A stretch of DNA of 46,458 bases from a bacterium (lineage in GTDB: Bacteria > Patescibacteriota > Minisyncoccia > JAHIHE01 > JAGLIN01), in assembly GCA_030638825.1 (NCBI GenBank), contig DAOWDU010000014.1, forward strand, positions 1 to 46,458, read 5' to 3'. A program made the position numbers and the translations under genes. Of this stretch, positions 7,750 to 16,500 are shown in pieces; within the stretch, counting starts at the first letter, position 1, and the number at the start of each line of letters is the position of its first letter. The notes under the pieces were generated by a model. It did no database searches and had not been told where the DNA came from. It saw nothing but the letters and a program-made list of their open reading frames with translations.

Positions 7750-9174
7750 TTAAATCTTTGATATTGAATATTTAATATTTTCTAAAATAATCTTAATTTT
7801 TTTCTCAAAACAAGACTTAAATTCTTTCTCGCTTTCCATTATGCCATAATTAACCTGCACATTTGCGTATTCTATATCAGGACTTACAACACGACCTTTT
7901 AAGGAGCATTGAATTAAAAACTCAGTTTTATTTAAACGCCTATTACTACAATACGCTTCCCCTTTAAAAACTAATCTATTTTTCTTAATTTCATAAATTC
8001 CAGATTTCAAACTTTTTGTTATTTTGATTGGATTATTTCTTGTGTTTCTTAGGATTAATTGCGAGGCGTTAAAAAATTTTAATTCGTCGCAAGTAGAGAA
8101 CAGGCATGCCTGTTCCCTACTTTTAAAACTCATAAATTCTAAAATATGCGAAAGCAAAAATGGCACTTCTTTATTTTGAATTTGCAATTTTGTAAAAAGC
8201 GACATTGAACCGATAATGCGAGGATTAATTTCGATAAGATTGATACTTCCAGAAGCTGAGCTTCCTATAGGAAGCTCAGCTTCTTCTCTTTTATTATCAC
8301 CCACCACAAAATCCAAACCAAAAATTCCTTTATAATTTAAACTTTTTATATAATCTCCAACTTTTTTTGTATAATCAAAAATCTTTTTTCTTTGCTCTTT
8401 CTTAAGTTTCTTGGGATAAACATAATCATTCCCACAAGTGCCAAATTTATTTTTATTATAAGCGCTCAATCCTGTAATCTGAAATATCGGCTGGCTGACT
8501 AATATTTTATTTTTGGTGACACAAGCGTTTATTGTATATGTTTCACCCTCTAAATATTTTGATAATTTAGCTTTTCTATTTTTATATTTTTTTAATATTT
8601 CAGCAAAATCAGTTTTACTTTTAATCAAAAAAGTAGCATTCCCAGAAAATCCTCTGGGAAGTTGAATAACAAATTTGTTCTTTTTAGAAAAGTCTAAAGA
8701 ACATTTATTTTCATCTAATTTAATTACTCCACTCTCCGCATTTGGAATTTTTAATTTCTCTGCTATTTTAATAAACTTAATTTTATCTTCTAAATCTCTG
8801 CTTAATTTCCAGCTATTACCCAGATAATTAAACTCGTTGTCATCACATATTTTCTGAATCATCGGACTCGGCTTGAACGATATAATATTCGCTTTTTGAT
8901 TTTTTGATTTTTCTTTAATATATTCAATTACTTTTTTATTCATCAAAATTTTCCCAGCGTTTTTTATTTCATTGTTATCCAAACATAAAACAGTTACATT
9001 ATTTTCTTTAAAATAACTCACAACATCGGCTTTCTGCGAACAGATTACGAAATAATTCTGAACAGCTTTTTCCAATCCAATTGCATAAATTGGATTTGGG
9101 GTGATGAAAAAGATAGGATTATTAATCTTAATTGTAGTTAATTTTTTCATTTTTTTATAATTATTGAAATACAT
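7750..9174 (-). CDS. ATP-grasp ligase, unknown substrate
   Basis: 474 residues with a central ATP-grasp fold: FVIQLPRGFSGNATF, the hinge KYLEGETYTIN, GIFGLDFVV and the metal-binding INLIEINPRIIGS. ATP-grasp enzymes join a carboxylate to an amine or thiol through an acyl phosphate. It resembles carboxylate-amine ligases rather than D-Ala-D-Ala ligase. It sits between a PLP enzyme and ftsW, suggesting an envelope or amino-acid product (inference). Start may be M1 or M9 (MKKLTTIK). Oddities: two palindromes are translated in frame (8251-8284 at residues about 298-308, just before the catalytic ExNPR; 8091-8122 at about 351-362), and the C-terminus is made of heptamer repeats. Confidence 0.75.
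   Translation of the reverse strand: MYFNNYKKMKKLTTIKINNPIFFITPNPIYAIGLEKAVQNYFVICSQKADVVSYFKENNVTVLCLDNNEIKNAGKILMNKKVIEYIKEKSKNQKANIISFKPSPMIQKICDDNEFNYLGNSWKLSRDLEDKIKFIKIAEKLKIPNAESGVIKLDENKCSLDFSKKNKFVIQLPRGFSGNATFLIKSKTDFAEILKKYKNRKAKLSKYLEGETYTINACVTKNKILVSQPIFQITGLSAYNKNKFGTCGNDYVYPKKLKKEQRKKIFDYTKKVGDYIKSLNYKGIFGLDFVVGDNKREEAELPIGSSASGSINLIEINPRIIGSMSLFTKLQIQNKEVPFLLSHILEFMSFKSREQACLFSTCDELKFFNASQLILRNTRNNPIKITKSLKSGIYEIKKNRLVFKGEAYCSNRRLNKTEFLIQCSLKGRVVSPDIEYANVQVNYGIMESEKEFKSCFEKKIKIILENIKYSISKI
7760..7780. repeat. Heptamer tandem repeat x3 at the ATP-grasp C-terminus
   Basis: gatattg, aatattt, aatattt in a row, translated at the protein end as NIKYSISK. Same family as the murB and leuS tracts. 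Confidence 0.7.
8091..8122. repeat. 32-bp palindrome inside the ATP-grasp gene
   Basis: Inverted repeat centred on GCATGC (arms aagtagagaacaggca / tgcctgttccctactt) with one mismatched pair. It is translated in frame as KSREQACLFST. Confidence 0.85.
8251..8284. repeat. 34-bp perfect palindrome inside the ATP-grasp gene
   Basis: Perfect inverted repeat, arms of 17 bp (agaagctgagcttccta and its complement) and no loop. It is translated in frame as EEAELPIGSSA, immediately before the conserved INLIEINPR motif. Confidence 0.9.
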
Positions 9175-9208
9175 ATTAAGTATTCAAACAAAACTACTAA
9201 ATACTATC

Positions 9209-9246
9209 CATAGCCTCTTTCTCACGGCCGTGAGAAAGAGGCTATG
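9209..9246. repeat. 38-bp perfect palindrome (copy 1), between PLP and ATP-grasp genes
   Basis: Perfect palindrome centred on CACGGCCGTG. The same 38 bp occur again at 30905-30942. On the minus strand it lies in the 105-bp gap between the PLP enzyme and ATP-grasp genes, with no U-tract, so it is not an obvious terminator here. Confidence 0.9.
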
Positions 9247-9279
9247 CTTGATATTTAAAATTAAATACAATCCTAATTT

Positions 9280-10290
9280 CTAATTTCCATTCATTTTTCC
9301 ATTTATTATCTCATCCATCTCCCCAAAACTCTCCGCCTCATAAATTTTGCCCTCATCAATCTTATCATAATTATTTCTTACCCTTCCTGATAAAATACAA
9401 ACAGTTTTTTTAAATTTATTTTCTTTGCTTGTTTTTATAACTCCCGCGAAACTCGCGCATCCTTCAGGAGAAGTGTAAATTTTATTATTTTTCAAAATAT
9501 TTTCTGCTTCTAAAATTTCATTGTTATTTACATAAATACTGCTTCCCTCGCTTAATTTTATCAATTCCAAAATTTCTTTCTTTCTTCTGGTGTTTTTTAT
9601 TCCTAATTTTCCAGCAATAGAAAGTTCGTCTTTATTTTGAACCGCATATAACTTTGGCATTTTTTTTATTTCTTTATTTTCCAATAAATACTGCCATGCT
9701 CTGCCAATTCCGACGAATGAACTGCCACTTGTGACAAAAGTAAAAATTGCGTCAACCCTACCTAAATCTTCAAATATTTCAAAAGCGATAGATTTAAATC
9801 CTTCAATTGAAGAATTATTTACGGACGGTCTCAAATTTTCTATTTTGTATTTTGCGGATAAATAATTCGCTAATCTGATTGCTCGTTTTGATTTTATAAT
9901 CACAGGATTATATTTCTGCATTTCCGCTATTTTCGCTTTTTCTGTTTCGGGCGAGATAAAAATATATAATTTTATTCCCGCTTTCTGACAATACGCCGCC
10001 GCCGCGATTCCCGCATTCCCTGAAGTTGAAATTACTAATTTTTTTTTCTTATTTTGTTTCGCCAGTGAAACCTGGTAAGCCAAACTTCTATCTTTTAATG
10101 ATCCGCAAATATTTTCATCCTCTCGTTTAAAATATAAATGATTATAGTTCGACAAGCTCACTATGACACTATTGTCATCCTGAGCTTGTCGAAGGATCAA
10201 CCTATTTTCCATTTCTATAAACTCATCATAAAAATCGGCATATCGCCAAACGCCTTTTTCTTGTTTATTGATTTTACTTTGAAAACTCAT
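9280..10290 (-). CDS. PLP-dependent enzyme, threonine synthase-like fold
   Basis: 336 residues of the tryptophan-synthase-beta/threonine-synthase PLP family. The PLP lysine is K66 in CGSLKDRS, and the phosphate/substrate loop is STSGNAG (88-94). VTSGSSFVGIG and the ILSGRVRN region near the end complete the fold. Members do beta-replacement or beta/gamma elimination; the substrate here is unknown and a dedicated threonine pathway is not visible. Oddity: residues about 33-48 (LRQAQDDNSVIVSLSN) are encoded by an inverted repeat that is a copy of a dispersed non-coding repeat (10148-10193), apparently inserted in frame in the N-terminal region. Confidence 0.85.
   Translation of the reverse strand: MSFQSKINKQEKGVWRYADFYDEFIEMENRLILRQAQDDNSVIVSLSNYNHLYFKREDENICGSLKDRSLAYQVSLAKQNKKKKLVISTSGNAGIAAAAYCQKAGIKLYIFISPETEKAKIAEMQKYNPVIIKSKRAIRLANYLSAKYKIENLRPSVNNSSIEGFKSIAFEIFEDLGRVDAIFTFVTSGSSFVGIGRAWQYLLENKEIKKMPKLYAVQNKDELSIAGKLGIKNTRRKKEILELIKLSEGSSIYVNNNEILEAENILKNNKIYTSPEGCASFAGVIKTSKENKFKKTVCILSGRVRNNYDKIDEGKIYEAESFGEMDEIINGKMNGN
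10148..10193. repeat. 46-bp inverted repeat inside the PLP enzyme gene
   Basis: Arms ttcgacaagctca and tgagcttgtcgaa with a further tatgaca/tgtcat pairing. The right arm (tcatcctgagcttgtcgaag) is also found outside genes near 291. It is read in frame as part of the enzyme. Confidence 0.85.
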
Positions 10291-10329
10291 ATCTTTATTC
10301 TAATTTATTGAATGGGTTTGGTCAATGTA

Positions 10330-10360
10330 AAAAAGCTCATCCCGACAGGATGAGCTTTTT
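10330..10360 (-). terminator. Rho-independent terminator (bidirectional)
   Basis: Stem aaaaagctcatcc / ggatgagcttttt, loop cgaca, with a T-run on both strands. It lies just beyond the stop of the 1002-residue vWA gene, between it and the PLP enzyme gene, and separates the surface island from the cell-wall block. Confidence 0.85.
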
Positions 10361-10378
10361 AAAACACTCTATCATAAC

Positions 10379-13300
10379 TTATTTTGTCTCCCCTTTCCCT
10401 TTTCTTCTATAAAAGAAATACCAAGCGCCACCGGCAATAATTATGACAATAATCAAGAACGCGGGCAGATATTTTGAATATCTGTCGCCAGCGTATTCGC
10501 TGTCATCACCATTTTTTTCCTGAATATCCTGAATTGTAATTTCGCTTTTGTCTTCAGTTTCAGTTGTTTTTGTTTCGGTCACATCTTTATCTTCGACTGT
10601 TTCGTCTTTGTTTTCATCTTCGGCTTTATCTTCTTCATCTTCAACTCCGCCTACTCTGCCATATTCATCTTCCCCGTTTCCAGTTTCAGAATCTTCGCCA
10701 TCATCATCAGACATTTCAACGCTCTCGCTTAATATATCAGACATTCTCTCGCTAAATAACGCGACTTCCGCTTCTTGCTCTGCGGTTAGAGGGAATTCTC
10801 TCTGGCAATAAAGTTCGTTGATCTTTTTCTTTGTCGTAATATAGACATAACCAGTCGCTTTGTTATGGCTCCATGGGGAAAGAACATCATTTAAATATTT
10901 TTCCTGAAATCGAGAGACGGCATCAAAATCAACTTGTTCATAAATACCATTTACAAGAAGGTTTTCGCCTTCAAATTCATTCAAAAATCGTTCTACTTTT
11001 TCCACTTCAACGGGATTATTATCAGCGCCTAATTTGATATATTCCAGTAAATAATTACATTCTTCTGGAGGCGGTATCGGCGCTTCCGTTCCTTTTACTT
11101 CTCCCTCTTCAAAAACACAAAATACTTCATCGCCAACAACTTCCTCGCTGCCATTTCTATCCGCGACTGGTCTGAAATAATGCATCGCGCCATCTGTTAA
11201 TCCTGTAATCGTGACGCTATGTTCTTCATACATACTTCCTGATTCTTCATTGACAGAATTATATCCATATCCTGGCGCGTCGCCAAGATTTTCCGTATCT
11301 ACTGAATTATCATCATAAGCGACTTGATTAGTCGTGGTAATATTTGTCTTCCATGTTATCAACGCTTCGCCACTTTCTAAACAATCCGCTTTCTCGTCTG
11401 TTATTTTTATAACTGTTGGCGGTGTCCATCCACCACCACCTCCGCCGCCGCCGCCACACGAACCACAATCCTGCGGACAAGTGGAGCAAGTTTCGTTATT
11501 ATTACAAGTACCGTCTCCGCAATAAGGACTCGGCTCGTTATACTCATCATCATCTTCCGGGTCATAACTCTCCTCATTATTTACATCTCCGTCTGAATGA
11601 CAGCCCGGATCATCCGCATCGGTTAGTCCATCTTCGTCATCATCTAAGCCATTATTACATATAGCGTTAATAATGCATTGATTAGAACAATAAGCGTTAT
11701 CGCCATTATTTTCTCCTTCATCGCACTCCTCGTTATTTTCTTCATCTAAGACTCCATCGCCGCAATAAGATTCCACGATATTGATTATACATTCATTTGA
11801 GCATTCATCATCATCTATACTATTTCCGTCATCACAATCTTCGTCACCATTTTCAATTCCATCTCCGCAATATGGTCCAATTAGTTTTATCGTTTGACAA
11901 GAGCTTGAACAATAATCACAACTATCACCATAAACAGGATTACACTCAACGCCATTATAATCTCCATCATCACATTCCTCATCATTATCTTCATTTATAA
12001 TTCCGTCGCCGCAGTATGATTGGGGAGTCTCAATAAAAACGCACTCGACAGTGCAATTTGCCGATCCATCTGGTCCATCATCACATTGCTCATATCCGTC
12101 GTCTTGCGGACCGCCAGTTTCTTCGTCATTTGGCATTTGTTCAATTCCGTCGCCGCAATAAGTCAGATCGTTCAATGTACATTCATTTGAACAAGATTGA
12201 TGATCTCCAATTCCTTCCTGCCCATCGCATTCTTCGCCATCTTCCACAACGCCGTTTCCGCAATAAGAATTAAATAAATAATTACCAAAATCATAATTTT
12301 CTAAATTCTGCCCTTCAGGCAAAATGATATTTTGATATGAACCGCTAACTGGATAAGTCTGATTAAAAACATCTACTCCTGCTTTACCGCCCTCGTTAAT
12401 TTCATAAGTTCCAGGCAACAATCCCGAGAATTGATAACAGCCGTTTTCATCAGTTAATTGCGCGGCGTTAGAATGCCCACTTAAAATTATTTCCCAGTCA
12501 GGAATAGTTATAGTTTCATCATCTACATTTCCATCATTATCCGTATCTTCGTATTTACATCCGGAGACAGAACCATACTCGCACAACTGTTGAGAAATTT
12601 CTGTGTAGATAGTTGTGAGATCTCCGCTACTTGGCGCATAATAATAACCAGGAGAACCATCTCCTTTTTTAGCGCCAGTGATACTAGCAATCTCAGTTAG
12701 CATCGCAGTATTAATATCGCTTCCCAAACCAATCGTAAATATTTTATATCCTGCGCTCGCCGCAGCACTCGCCGCACTCAAAGCATGTTGTTTATTAGCT
12801 TCATTAACTGCATCATCATCTTCAATATAACGACCGCATTCATAATATTTAAGCTCATTATAATAAGGACAAGTCACTCTTCCGTCTGTCAAAAGAATAG
12901 CCACTTTCACCGCTTGTGGATTTGCTCTTACTGATCCTAATTCTGCGTTAGAAAAATAAATTGCATCTCCAATATTAGTTCCTCCGTCAGCATCTAAACT
13001 ATCAACGGCTAATTGAGTTTCTGCGTGATTATTAGATAACTCCTTATCTATCGGAAAAGTTGCTTCGCTTGCGTACGAAACCAGCGCTGACTGATCACCT
13101 GCTTTTAAATTGTCAATAAAACTATTTGCCGCATTCTGCGCGTTCGTTAATGGCTGAGCGGGACTCACACCGTCATCGTTCATACTACCCGACCGATCTA
13201 TTATCATTACCACATCAACAGCTGCCTCGCACATTTGCTGATTATCTCCCTCCGCTTTTAAAACATCTCCTCCAGGAGTAAGCACTCCTGCCATCGCTAT

Positions 13301-13387
13301 ATTCAGCAGCAACGCGATCATACTAAAGAAAGCTATTTTTTGATTAATCCCCTCTTTTGATTTTTTGTTAATTTTCATCATAAGCAA
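10379..13387 (-). CDS. Giant vWA surface protein with peptidoglycan-binding domain
   Basis: 1002 residues. Order: signal/membrane segment (about 17-38); von Willebrand A domain (about 57-270) with MIDAS DRSGSM (64-69); an SdrD-B-like beta domain (about 275-370) with D-rich calcium-type loops; six or so cysteine-rich YCGDG-x-EECDDG repeats (about 375-650); a run of nine glycines; an FN3-like domain (about 660-765); a peptidoglycan-binding-like domain (about 780-870); an acidic linker; and a C-terminal membrane helix with basic tail RRKGKGETK. It should be anchored in the membrane and reach through the wall. It is a paralogue of the next gene upstream. Start may be M1 or M3-M4. Adhesion is inferred. 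Confidence 0.85.
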   Translation of the reverse strand: MLMMKINKKSKEGINQKIAFFSMIALLLNIAMAGVLTPGGDVLKAEGDNQQMCEAAVDVVMIIDRSGSMNDDGVSPAQPLTNAQNAANSFIDNLKAGDQSALVSYASEATFPIDKELSNNHAETQLAVDSLDADGGTNIGDAIYFSNAELGSVRANPQAVKVAILLTDGRVTCPYYNELKYYECGRYIEDDDAVNEANKQHALSAASAAASAGYKIFTIGLGSDINTAMLTEIASITGAKKGDGSPGYYYAPSSGDLTTIYTEISQQLCEYGSVSGCKYEDTDNDGNVDDETITIPDWEIILSGHSNAAQLTDENGCYQFSGLLPGTYEINEGGKAGVDVFNQTYPVSGSYQNIILPEGQNLENYDFGNYLFNSYCGNGVVEDGEECDGQEGIGDHQSCSNECTLNDLTYCGDGIEQMPNDEETGGPQDDGYEQCDDGPDGSANCTVECVFIETPQSYCGDGIINEDNDEECDDGDYNGVECNPVYGDSCDYCSSSCQTIKLIGPYCGDGIENGDEDCDDGNSIDDDECSNECIINIVESYCGDGVLDEENNEECDEGENNGDNAYCSNQCIINAICNNGLDDDEDGLTDADDPGCHSDGDVNNEESYDPEDDDEYNEPSPYCGDGTCNNNETCSTCPQDCGSCGGGGGGGGGWTPPTVIKITDEKADCLESGEALITWKTNITTTNQVAYDDNSVDTENLGDAPGYGYNSVNEESGSMYEEHSVTITGLTDGAMHYFRPVADRNGSEEVVGDEVFCVFEEGEVKGTEAPIPPPEECNYLLEYIKLGADNNPVEVEKVERFLNEFEGENLLVNGIYEQVDFDAVSRFQEKYLNDVLSPWSHNKATGYVYITTKKKINELYCQREFPLTAEQEAEVALFSERMSDILSESVEMSDDDGEDSETGNGEDEYGRVGGVEDEEDKAEDENKDETVEDKDVTETKTTETEDKSEITIQDIQEKNGDDSEYAGDRYSKYLPAFLIIVIIIAGGAWYFFYRRKGKGETK

Positions 13388-13393
13388 AGTTTA

Positions 13394-13416
13394 ATTGATT
13401 AAATATATAGAAAGTT
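13394..13416 (-). promoter_or_regulatory. 23-bp conserved leader upstream of the vWA gene
   Basis: The 23 bp here are identical to 18226-18248 upstream of the other vWA giant, at a similar distance from the start codon. On the minus strand the element includes TATATA. It may be a shared promoter element or a remnant of the duplication that produced the paralogues. Confidence 0.55.
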
Positions 13417-13512
13417 TGTTATTTTCAAATTTTATGTAAAAACAAAAAACACACCCCCTCCCAAGAGTTTGTTTTTTTATTTTTGTTTTTATTTTTTACT
13501 CAACCCAATCTC

Positions 13513-13546
13513 GGAACCAAGTTCCGTAGACACGGAACTTGGTTCC
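13513..13546. repeat. 34-bp hairpin, 14-bp perfect stem
   Basis: Arms ggaaccaagttccg / cggaacttggttcc around a 6-base loop, just past the stop of the 1553-residue gene. There is no T-run in the minus direction, so it may be a dispersed palindrome rather than a true terminator. Confidence 0.85.
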
Positions 13547-13560
13547 TGTTGTTTTTATTT

Positions 13561-16500
13561 CTACATACTATTCGCGCTTCCCGGCGTTCCTCGCTCCACC
13601 GCATTATCATTATCATCCCAGCCAGTTTTGGTCAAGGCTGTAAACCAACTACTCGCTGAAGTTCCATCTACTGTATTATTTATTCTGGACATTGATTTTT
13701 TATCTCCGTTATCTCCCGCTAATGGCGCGCCTGCTCCATCATCAGCTACATCAATTGGATTATTATTACTACTTTCCGTATCATAAAGCTTATATTGAAC
13801 TGCGGAACTAGGAAGAGAAATTGCTGAATCTATAAAATCAGGGGCAACATTTAAAACTGATTCTCCACCAGTAAACATATGATCTTCGCCATTATTAGAA
13901 ATAAGGAAATAGTCATCTGCTTCAAGTATTCCAGTGTTAATCACAAGCATGGGCGAGTCATTCTTATATATTGACCACGGAGTATCGCTGAAATTAATTT
14001 CAAGAGATGTCATATTTCTCAATTCAATCCACTCGTCGCTTGAAGAAACAGACGATCCCATCCACATTAATTCATTAATAATCACATCGCCTACGCTAAT
14101 ACTACTACTATTTTCCGTTTCACAAATAGCGCTACAGCCATCACCATTTTCTGTGTTTCCATCATCGCACTCTTCATCACCTTCCATGACACCATCGCCA
14201 CAAACAGTCTCCCCTTCTTCAATTACACACAAACTTGAGCATCCATCGCCATCATCTAAATTTCCATCATCACATTCCTCGCCACCTTCCATAACGCCAT
14301 CGCCGCAAATATATTCGTCTTCCCCGCAACTATCATTTTGAGCTCCTGGCGTTCCTAAATTGTTATTACTATAAGAAGATGTTGAAACGCACCAATTGGA
14401 CCCAATATTATTATCGTTAAGCGGATCATTTAAAATCATAGAGGCGCCGTTAGGATCTGGAAATTCTAGTCCTCCGTCATATTCTACCCTATCAATTTCT
14501 ACACTATTACAAATTAAAATAATTTCATCATCTGTGTTTCCTAAAGTGAAACTATAAACATAATCAGGAGTTATACCGTCATTTATTAAGGGATCAATAT
14601 TTTTAGCAAGCACTGCGTATCCGTTTGCTGGAATAATTAGCGCTTCTCCGATTACATGCGGGTCGCTTCCGTTGTCACCGATAGTGCATCCCTCCAAATC
14701 AAGATCACTGCCAGTCGTATTATATAGTTCAAACCATTCGCCATTGGCATCAGAAACAACATCAGGATTCTGCATAATTTCATTAATCACAATATCACCC
14801 GCGCCGATACTGTCGTCATCCTCTAATTCACAGATAGCACTACATCCATCGCCATTTTCCACATTTCCGTCGTCGCATTCTTCATCTCCCTCTCGTACGC
14901 CATCTCCGCAAACAGGTGCGCTACTTTCAATATTACAAACAGCGGAACAGCCATCACCGTCTTCAGTATTTCCATCATCGCATTCTTCATCACCTTCCAT
15001 AACGCCATCGCCACAAATATATTCATCTCCTCCACAGCTATCATTCTGAATTCCCGGCGTTCCCAGATCGCCATTGCTATAGGAAGATGTTGAAAGACAC
15101 CAGTTGGCAAAATCATTATTGTCATTGGCTGGATTATTTAGAATTATAGAAGCGCCGACTCCCTCTGTCCAGCTACTTTCCTCATCATAATTCACTCTGT
15201 TAATTTCTACACTGTCGCAAGTCAAAACAATTTCATCTTCATCGTTTCCTAAAGTAAAACTAGCGTAAACATAATTAGAAATTACACCGCCGTTTTCTTC
15301 GGTATTTCCATTCTTGGCAAGCACCGCGTATCCGTTTGCCGGAACTATTAGAGATTCTCCGATTGGATGAGAATTACTGCCGTCATCAGAAATAATGCAT
15401 CCTTCTAATTCAATGTCGCTACCAGTTGTATTATATACTTCAAACCATTCGCCATTCGCGTCACTTACGGCTGTAGAATCATACATAATTTCATTGATAA
15501 CTACATCATCTAATAATATTGCTACGGAATCATCACTGTCCCCATCTCCGCCATCATTACTTTCTGTTTTACAATCAAAACTGCATCCATCGCCGTCTTC
15601 TGTATTTCCGTCATCGCATTCTTCGCCATCGTCCTCAATTCCATTTCCGCAAATCGGAAAATAATTCCCAAAATCATAGCCGACTTCTTCTTCTCCATCT
15701 TCTAAAATAATATCGTAAGACAATGTCTGCGGATAAGTCTGAATAAAATTAAGACCCTGATTATTCGCTTCTGATACAGTATAATTTCCGCCTGATAATC
15801 CTGTAAAAGAATAACAACCATCGCCATTAGTTAATTGCGTTAACTCTGCGTCTCCGCTTAAACTTATTTCCCAGTCAGACAAAGTCAATTCGCCAAAGAT
15901 CTCACCATCATTATTTGAGTCTTCATATTTACATCCGGAAATAGAACCGTACTGGCAAATCTCATAAGCAATTTCGCTGAATATTTCTTCCAGTTCATCA
16001 GCAGTTGGCGCGTTGTAATATTGAGCGCCAGTGTCAGCAGCGATATTCTGAAGCATTACCTCGTTAATATCATTTCCCAAACCAATCGTAAATATTTTAA
16101 TTCCGGATAGAGCGGCCTCCGCGGCCTTTTCTACGGCATAGGCGACATCAGCTGGATTTTCATTAAAACCATCTCCATTTGGTTTGTTTGCTAATCCATC
16201 AGTCAAAAGTATTTCTATCTTTAGAACATCTTCAGCGCTGCTTGAAAATTCATCATTAGCAAGTCCAATCGCGTCTCCTATGTTCGTCGCTCCAGACGCT
16301 GCTAAACTACTTATCGCTGTTTGAGTGATGAGGTGATCGTTAGAAAAAGGCTTGTTTAAATTAGCTGTTGTGCTAAATGAAACCAAGGCCGAGCGATCGT
16401 CAGAACCTAATTTTCCCACAAAACTGTTTGCCGCGATTTTTGCCTGGCCGAGACGAGTAGGGATTTCCCAACCCATACTTCCAGAGCGATCTACTATAAC

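Noticed and set aside
11500-15660. Regularly spaced repeats resembling a CRISPR or other array
   Set aside because: The periodicity comes from CGDGxxEECDDG protein repeats in open reading frames; unit lengths and DNA vary.
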